Below the pieces are notes generated by a model. That model did no database searches, was not told the DNA's origin, and saw only the letters and a list, made by a program, of their open reading frames with translations. 10,709 nucleotides of DNA. It comes from JBFMAE01 sp040756085. GTDB lineage: Bacteria; Desulfobacterota; BSN033; UBA1163. This document shows, in pieces, positions 5,606 to 10,709 of this stretch. The translations under genes were made by a program, and so were the position numbers. Position 1 is the first letter of the stretch; every line of letters starts with the position of its first letter. The stretch lies in assembly GCA_040756085.1 (NCBI GenBank), contig JBFMAE010000321.1:1-10709 (forward strand), read 5' to 3'.

Positions 5606-7891
5606 TTATTTTAATTTTCCCAAGGTCTCTTTGGCCTCCTCTGCTCCTGGGAATTTCGGATCCAATTCGAGAGCCCTTCTCAGTTCCCTCTTTGCATCTT
5701 CCTTATTTCCATTCCTATAGTAGGCCATTCCCAGATGGTATCGCATGACGGGATTATCCATCACCTTCTCGTTTGCCTCCCTGAGGTAGACGATCGCCCG
5801 GCTGAAGATATTCTTCTTGTAATAGACCCACCCGAGGGTATCAGAGATATGAGGATCATCAGGAAAATCCCTTTTGGCGCTTTGGGCTAAATTGAGTGCC
5901 TCATCGATATTTTCCCCCTTCTCAGCATAGAGATAGGCAAGGTTATTGGCGGCAGGAACGAATTTGGGATTAATTTTTAAGGCCTTCTGGTAATATTCTT
6001 TGGCTTTGTCATGCTTTTTCTGGGTGTCATAAATAATCCCCAAACCCATGAGGGCAGAGAGGGAGTCGGGCGTCTTCTGAAGGGCGGTGTTGTATTCCTC
6101 TATGGCTTTATCCGTCATATTCTGTCGTACGTAGAAACTCCCGAGAGAGATATAAAACCCGGAGATGTTGGGGTTGGTCTCGATCGCTTTCTTGTAATTT
6201 CCCTCGGCTTTGGCTGTTTCCTTATTGATCTCGTGCAGACGTCCCAGCATGTTGTAGAAGAACGGGTTCTGAGGCGAAGCCTTAATCTGTGATTCCACCC
6301 GCTCAACCGCCTTTTTGTTCTCCTTTTGATTGAGATAGACGGCAACGATGAGATTGAGGGGTTCAATAAAATTTGGCTGGATGGAGAGGGCTTTCTCCAA
6401 TTGGGCCAGCGCTTCCTTTTCTTTTCGTTGAGCCAACAGAGTCCGTCCCACCTGGAAATATCCGATTGGATTACTAGGAGCAATTTTCACCACTTCCTCA
6501 AATGATTTTTGGGCTTTTGGGATGTTTCTCTTAAAAAGATAGGCATTTCCGGCGATCAGGTGGGCCTGGATGGATTGGGGGTGGTCCTTTAAAACCTCGT
6601 TGGCTCCCTCGATCGCCAGGTCGAAGGCTCCTGTCCTGAGATGGATGTCACCTAAAATGAGCCTCGCCTCATCCAACTTCGGATTGATTTTTACGGCTTC
6701 GACCAATTCTGTTTTAGCCTGCTGGATATCCTTATTTCCCAGATGGGCCAGGCCAAGAAAATAATGCCCTATAAAGGATTGAGGATTCTCTTTGAGATAG
6801 GATTGAAATAAGTTGATCGCCTCATTGAATTCTTGCCTTGCTAAACGGAGCCTTCCTTTGAGAAATATCCCTTCATGACTCTTGGGGTTGATTTTTAAGA
6901 TCTTTTCAACCTCCTTCGATGCATCTTCATATTTTTTCTCTTTAATGAAAACTTCTGCTAATTTCGATAAAGCCTGGATATTCTTTGAATCAATATCGAT
7001 CGCTTTTTTATAAGTCTCGATCGCTTTTTCTTTCTTCCCCCAGGCCCAGTAGAAATCCCCCAGATGGAGGTGGGAAGGGACTCTTTTAGGATCGATTTCA
7101 ATCCCCTTCATAAACTGTTTCTCCGCATCCTCCATTCGTTTCAGGGAGGCATAAAAGTTGCCCAGGGTCATATAGGCCCCAACCTCTTTGGGGTTAATCC
7201 TGGTGACCTCTACAAATTCAGCCTTAGCCAGTTCAATTTTCCCGGTTTTCCGATAAAACTCGGCAAGGGCATAACGGGCATTCGTCGATTTCTCATCAAC
7301 TTTGACCGCCTCTTTGAATGTCTGCTCGGCCAGAGACATCTCTTTCCTCATGAGGTAGAGGTTCGCCAGGTGGAGGTAGGCGTCGATATTTTTCGGGTCC
7401 TTTTCGATGGCCTTTTTCGCTTCGGAGACAGCCTTCTCAAAGTCCCGGTCGATGACATAGATGGAGCTCAACATGAGGCGGCCGGAGGTGTTGTCCGGGT
7501 CCTTTGCAAGGACCTTTTCGACCTGCTCCCTCGCCTTTGCCTTGTCTCTCGATAAAAGATAAAGGTTTCCCAGCTGGAGACGGGCCTCGACCAGGTCCTG
7601 GTTCAATTCTATACTCTTTGTGAATTCAGAAAAGGCCTCACGAAACTGTCCTACATTCAAGTGGGAAAGCCCAAGCTTGTAACGGACCTTGGCATCCTTC
7701 GGGTCGATCTGGAGGACATTCTTATACTCGATGATGGCCTCTCTGAACTTGTTCTCCGAAAAATACTTCTCCCCCCTCTTCCAGTGCTTCTCTTTCTTCG
7801 CCTCTTTGCTACACCCTGCCAAGCCGGAAAGAAGGAAAGATAAAATTATTAAAAAAATGATTGTCAGTCTTCTCTTAAATAAATAGTTCAT
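5606..7891 (-). CDS. outer-membrane TPR-repeat lipoprotein (PrsT-like?)
   Basis: A 761-residue protein. The N-terminus is a lipoprotein signal: KRR, a hydrophobic core and the lipobox LAGC with Cys27; Ser at +2 favours the outer membrane. From about residue 36 to the end it is a continuous chain of roughly 21 tetratricopeptide repeats of 34 residues, each with the W/L-G-Y/F-A-P pattern (for example ending in a ...DPK/NPK turn). There is no enzymatic domain. Such proteins are scaffolds for protein complexes. Length, lipobox and repeat style recall the PEP-CTERM/exopolysaccharide-associated TPR lipoprotein PrsT (TIGR02917 type), but no exosortase or polysaccharide gene is in view, so that assignment is tentative. 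The start at 7891 is firm: AAAGGAGG (7898-7905, minus strand) lies 6 bases before it. The gene is flanked by repeat-rich DNA and appears to be transcribed alone. Internal repeats make it prone to misassembly or length variation. Confidence 0.9.
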   Translation of the reverse strand: MNYLFKRRLTIIFLIILSFLLSGLAGCSKEAKKEKHWKRGEKYFSENKFREAIIEYKNVLQIDPKDAKVRYKLGLSHLNVGQFREAFSEFTKSIELNQDLVEARLQLGNLYLLSRDKAKAREQVEKVLAKDPDNTSGRLMLSSIYVIDRDFEKAVSEAKKAIEKDPKNIDAYLHLANLYLMRKEMSLAEQTFKEAVKVDEKSTNARYALAEFYRKTGKIELAKAEFVEVTRINPKEVGAYMTLGNFYASLKRMEDAEKQFMKGIEIDPKRVPSHLHLGDFYWAWGKKEKAIETYKKAIDIDSKNIQALSKLAEVFIKEKKYEDASKEVEKILKINPKSHEGIFLKGRLRLARQEFNEAINLFQSYLKENPQSFIGHYFLGLAHLGNKDIQQAKTELVEAVKINPKLDEARLILGDIHLRTGAFDLAIEGANEVLKDHPQSIQAHLIAGNAYLFKRNIPKAQKSFEEVVKIAPSNPIGYFQVGRTLLAQRKEKEALAQLEKALSIQPNFIEPLNLIVAVYLNQKENKKAVERVESQIKASPQNPFFYNMLGRLHEINKETAKAEGNYKKAIETNPNISGFYISLGSFYVRQNMTDKAIEEYNTALQKTPDSLSALMGLGIIYDTQKKHDKAKEYYQKALKINPKFVPAANNLAYLYAEKGENIDEALNLAQSAKRDFPDDPHISDTLGWVYYKKNIFSRAIVYLREANEKVMDNPVMRYHLGMAYYRNGNKEDAKRELRRALELDPKFPGAEEAKETLGKLK

Positions 7892-7938
7892 CTATGTCCT
7901 CCTTTATTAATGAAAACCGGTGCTTCGTCGTTTCAATC

Positions 7939-7972
7939 CTCGCAATGACAAGTGAAGAAGTGTCATTGCGAG
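7939..7972. repeat. 12-bp perfect palindromic repeat upstream of the TPR gene
   Basis: CTCGCAATGACA (7939-7950) and TGTCATTGCGAG (7961-7972) are perfect inverted arms around 10 bases, followed by five T on the plus strand. No plus-strand gene ends here, so a terminator role is unlikely. The GTCATTGCGAG core is common among dispersed intergenic palindromes. It lies only 34 bases upstream of the TPR gene's ribosome binding site, so it is either in the leader RNA of that gene or in its promoter region. Confidence 0.65.
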
Positions 7973-8067
7973 TTTTTAAATCAAAGATTATCATAATCTT
8001 ATTTTAAACTCAACAGCATTTACGATCTCGCTTCACCATATTTTTTTAAACTGCAGCACTTCTTCAT

Positions 8068-8103
8068 CCCAACAAACTCAATGAACCCAATAAACTCAAG
8101 CAA
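8068..8103. repeat. two degenerate 18-bp tandem copies
   Basis: CCCAACAAACTCAATGAA (8068-8085) is followed directly by CCCAATAAACTCAAGCAA (8086-8103), with 15 of 18 positions identical. There are only two units, with no sign of a longer array. Confidence 0.5.
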
Positions 8104-8136
8104 ATTAATTTGGGCGAAAGGCAGGGGGTTTTTTGT

Positions 8137-8192
8137 TTGACCCGCTCGACGGCGCCAATGCTTCGGCATGAGACTTCGGCGAGCTCAGTCAA
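8137..8192. repeat. nested palindromic element with TTCG-loop hairpin
   Basis: Outer arms TTGAC (8137-8141)/GTCAA (8188-8192) and GCTCG (8144-8148)/CGAGC (8180-8184) enclose a small hairpin ATGC-TTCG-GCAT (8158-8169). Read on the minus strand the element opens a meaningless short frame. Its CGGCGAGCTCAGTC core resembles dispersed intergenic repeats of environmental genomes; this is judged by resemblance only. Confidence 0.5.
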
Positions 8193-8367
8193 GCAGATAG
8201 TGGTGTTGCACATATTTAACGCTATATTTGAAATGTTGCCTCTGTGCATAAAACCTCCAAAAGATTTCTATGAAATATAGCAATATTTTTGTGCTACACC
8301 AATAGGGCCGAAGGCAAGCCTTAGCCTTCAGGTTGGGGAGTTGAAGAGTGTTACATAAAAATCATTT
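8193..8367. other. non-coding spacer before the decayed barrel gene
   Basis: No gene is seen here. A weak stem GAAGGC (8310-8315)/GCCTTC (8324-8329) is present. The N-terminal third expected for the barrel gene to the right cannot be found in any frame of this stretch, so its 5' part seems to be deleted rather than merely shifted. Confidence 0.45.
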
Positions 8368-8960
8368 GTGCACATCCGGGAAACGGTTTGTGGATCAGAA
8401 ATCGAATTAAAAGCCTACATTATTGACATAAACGTTATCTATAATTTTTGGATTGCCAAACAATTGAGTATCGGGCCAATGGTTGGATATAAGTACCAGC
8501 GTTTTGAATATGATGTCAGCAATACGAATCAGGTGAGTTATGGCATCTATAGTGCTCTCTATACCGGACTTTCCCGGGAAAGACAGTGGATTATGAAGTA
8601 AAGTATCAGATTCCATATTTTGGATTAAATTCAGATATTCTATTTGGAGGGAAATTTTGGGTAAATATTTAGGCAGGTTATACCCCCTGGGCTTCTGCTA
8701 AAGATAGAGATGACCACATTATACGTCAAAAACTGAGCAAGGGGGATACGGATGGCGATGCATACATTGCCTATCTCAATGCAGTTTGGAACTTTTTGCC
8801 TCATTGGCTCCTAATCATATGTGGGGAATATACTAAGATTGACACCTCAGGCGATCAACATCAGTCCTTCTATGATGGAACAGGAAGAACATTCGATGTG
8901 AATGACAAGATTACCTCCAAACAATGGTACATTTCAGCAATGCTTGCCCATAGGTTCTAG
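8368..8960 (+). pseudogene. decayed outer-membrane barrel gene, omptin-type protease remnant
   Basis: Two frames together give about 195 residues of an omptin-like beta-barrel. The first (8368 to about 8570) reads SIGPMVGYKYQRFEYDV, alternating polar and hydrophobic residues as in barrel strands. The match then jumps to another frame at about 8565-8576 (GGACTTTCCCGGGAAA), consistent with loss of one base or gain of two, and continues with GKTVDYEVKYQIPYFGL. A TAG at 8670-8672 interrupts this frame, which then runs on through SAKDRDDHIIR to SKQWYISAMLAHRF and a terminal TAG at 8958-8960, ending in aromatic Phe as barrel proteins do. The DRDDH stretch matches the D-x-D-E-H segment that carries the Asp-His catalytic pair of OmpT. 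Omptins have about 300 residues, so the first third or so is missing. The family is inferred from motifs; another barrel of the same fold is possible. The exact left edge is uncertain. Confidence 0.68.
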
Positions 8961-8982
8961 CCCATTAGAATATTAACAGATC

Positions 8983-10709
8983 TTACTTCACACGCCACCA
9001 AATTGGAACGAGAACTGAATCCCGCCTCAAAGGTGTTTGATACACTCCTCCAACAATTCCAATATACCCAACTAACTTCCCCTTTATAGCAGAAATTATT
9101 GTGCCTGAAGGTATGTCTTTTCCAATGACTTTTAAGCGATCCGAGAGATCAATCTTCGCTCCATTGGAGTCGTTTGAAGGATTGAGATTCAAGATTGGGT
9201 CACCATTATTGTAGTTCAATGCATAAATCCGAGCGATGCCACCCTCCGAAGATGGGGCAAAAGTGGGGAAATAAACCACCTTATATAAAACGACAGGGGG
9301 TCCTGAAACCTTCTCCCCTGCATTTTCATCCAAACTGATAAACCAGCCGTTCTTGTCCTCGATTGTCCGTGTATGGAGAAAAACTTTTGTCACGTCCCTT
9401 AAGTCATTCTCAGACAATGTAAAATCTTGATTTTTGTCTTCTATTGAGTAAATACAGTTTACAATGGTTACATCATCAGGATGTTCTCGGTCACCAGTTC
9501 CAAAGAATATCTTCTCAAAATCGTTCTCAAGAGTCACATCCGGTTGATGGAAAATCTTTCGCCTTCCGCTCCCTTTTGAACCAATATTCGTATTGAAGAC
9601 AATTCTTCCCGACCAGGCAGAGGGGTCGGGGTTTTTGATATCGAACCTCCAGAGCCTTCCTCCCATATCTCCGACATAGAGCCGGTCCACATAACCATCG
9701 CCATTTGTATCCACGCATGAAACATCGCTCGGAATCGAATAGTTCATATCCGGATCTTTTCTGAAATCCCATCTCCAGACCTGTTCTCCAGTGAAAAGAT
9801 CGACCACATAAACCGCCCTACCCTTTTTATCCTCAGTTCTAAAGGATTTTCTATCCTGATTTTCATCATATCCGCCGCCAATAAAACAGACCACTTTTGT
9901 TCCAGTTCCATCTTTAATCTTTTTAATTTGTGGGGTGGACCAGGTCTGGCCCATTTCCGAAAAGCCTGTAGTTTCCAGACCAATCTTCCACATGAATCTT
10001 GGATTATCAGGATCAGTGACATCTAAGGCATAATAATTACTCCCTCCCCTTCTCAGACCAAAAATAACAATCTTTTGAGATTTCGTGACATAAGCTTTGG
10101 GTGAGCCGTCGACATACCATTTGGGGTCCACGCCCCTTGTCATATCCTTCAAGCGATTCAAAAATTCATATGGAATGAAACCCCATAGCTCCTCTCCTGT
10201 AGCATCGTCGAAAGCGTGGAACATCCCATCGTTTGCTCCCACAAAGATGACTGACTGGTTATTCTCATAAGGGATAATTAGGGGCCTTGAATTGACAATG
10301 GCTCCCAGGATCCACTGGCGCTTTTTGGGAGTTTCGCCGTCTTTCCTTTTTTTGTAAGAATCATACCCATGGACATATTGAATTAATCTCTCCCTCCCGA
10401 ACTTATCACCCGGAGCGAGTCCCAATAACTCCGGGGTGATCAGTTTATTTGAGATCATGAAGGCGTTCGATTCAGCCCTCAAATTTGGATCGCTGCCGAG
10501 AGAGGTGAAAATATTCCGGGGGTTAGTCCTCGAAAGGAGAACCTCCCCAACTCCACCCTTCTCTATATTATTGCCATCGGGCTGTGAACTCCAATGACTT
10601 TTCGAAGCATCGTTTATGAGGTTGTTAGAGTCGAGTACAGGAGTTTGGGTAGAATCAAGGACCGTTCCCACTTTGACTCCTTTTTCCTTATCTTCCTTTG
10701 GGGAAATAT
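8983..10709 (-). CDS. pilY1: PilY1/PilC-type type IV pilus tip adhesin, C-terminal part (5' end beyond window)
   Basis: The frame is open from the right edge (first full codon ends at 10707) to TAA at 8983-8985, giving 574 residues; GTG at 10669-10671 is only an internal codon. The domain is the PilY1 C-terminal beta-propeller (Neisseria PilC family). It is recognised by ILGAIVNSRPLIIPY, then VGANDGMFHAFDDATGEELW, GFIPYEFLNRL, YYALDVTDPDNPRFMWKIG and RLYVGDMGGRLWRFD. A calcium loop DTNGDGYVD (bases 9685-9711) matches the D-x-N-x-D-G-x-x-D site that in Pseudomonas PilY1 controls pilus extension/retraction; a second possible loop, DKNQD, is encoded at 9424-9438. The protein is secreted and sits at the pilus tip, acting in surface attachment or motility. 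An N-terminal adhesive region (about 500 residues or more in relatives) and minor pilin genes are expected to the right. The gene converges with the barrel pseudogene, with 22 bases between their ends. Confidence 0.92.
   Translation of the reverse strand, partial: ISPKEDKEKGVKVGTVLDSTQTPVLDSNNLINDASKSHWSSQPDGNNIEKGGVGEVLLSRTNPRNIFTSLGSDPNLRAESNAFMISNKLITPELLGLAPGDKFGRERLIQYVHGYDSYKKRKDGETPKKRQWILGAIVNSRPLIIPYENNQSVIFVGANDGMFHAFDDATGEELWGFIPYEFLNRLKDMTRGVDPKWYVDGSPKAYVTKSQKIVIFGLRRGGSNYYALDVTDPDNPRFMWKIGLETTGFSEMGQTWSTPQIKKIKDGTGTKVVCFIGGGYDENQDRKSFRTEDKKGRAVYVVDLFTGEQVWRWDFRKDPDMNYSIPSDVSCVDTNGDGYVDRLYVGDMGGRLWRFDIKNPDPSAWSGRIVFNTNIGSKGSGRRKIFHQPDVTLENDFEKIFFGTGDREHPDDVTIVNCIYSIEDKNQDFTLSENDLRDVTKVFLHTRTIEDKNGWFISLDENAGEKVSGPPVVLYKVVYFPTFAPSSEGGIARIYALNYNNGDPILNLNPSNDSNGAKIDLSDRLKVIGKDIPSGTIISAIKGKLVGYIGIVGGVYQTPLRRDSVLVPIWWRVK

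Noticed and set aside
6011..7886. Plus-strand and alternative-frame open frames across the TPR gene
   Set aside because: They mirror the repetitive coding frame of the TPR protein and lack ribosome binding sites or recognisable domains.
7939..7977. Rho-independent terminator on the plus strand
   Set aside because: The hairpin with five T looks suitable, but no plus-strand gene lies upstream within reach; the arms match a common dispersed palindrome type instead.
8064..8249. Minus-strand open frame of 61 residues
   Set aside because: It is made of the tandem copies and the palindromic repeat at 8137-8192 read in one direction; it has no ribosome binding site and no protein-like pattern.
8983..9000. 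CGCCACCA matching the 3' end of the tRNA, as a possible attachment-site duplicate
   Set aside because: Only eight bases match, and they lie in the last codons of pilY1 where the protein sequence explains them; no integrase is present.

Overview
The window looks like chromosomal DNA of a dissimilatory sulfur-metabolising bacterium, most likely a sulfate/sulfite-reducing member of the Desulfobacterota (former Deltaproteobacteria). The reasons are a dsrJ-dsrO-dsrP cluster without sulfur-oxidiser genes between its members, siroheme genes directly behind it, a deltaproteobacterial-type PilY1 and many short palindromic intergenic repeats. The order or genus cannot be fixed from sequence alone.

Layout. 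Positions 1-2522 (+) hold the end of a dsrMKJOP operon: dsrJ (5' end outside the window), dsrO and dsrP, encoding the periplasmic/membrane half of the complex that exchanges electrons between the quinone pool or periplasm and cytoplasmic DsrK/DsrC. A strong hairpin with a T-run follows, only a few bases before the ribosome binding site of a second block, 2681-4112 (+): a uroporphyrinogen-III methyltransferase and a precorrin-2 dehydrogenase/ferrochelatase-type protein. Together these make siroheme, the cofactor of DsrAB sulfite reductase, so the two blocks fit one physiological unit. Next come a 136-bp element with imperfect terminal inverted repeats (MITE-like) and a tRNA with anticodon CAU and its own consensus promoter.

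Positions 4477-5084 (-) carry two small, mutually homologous proteins of unknown function sharing an ERRKD core. A non-coding stretch of about 520 bp follows, containing a second element bounded by perfect 14-bp inverted repeats. Positions 5606-7891 (-) encode a 761-residue lipoprotein made almost entirely of tetratricopeptide repeats. The gap 7892-8367 is rich in palindromic and degenerate tandem repeats.

Positions 8368-8960 (+) hold a decayed, 5'-truncated outer-membrane barrel gene, best read as an omptin-type protease, with one frameshift and one in-frame stop. It converges with the 3' part of a PilY1-type type IV pilus tip/adhesin gene (-) that runs off the right edge. The left third is core energy metabolism; the rest is repeat-laden accessory DNA with cell-surface functions. 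I saw no CRISPR array, transposase, phage gene or recognisable novel multi-gene defence system.
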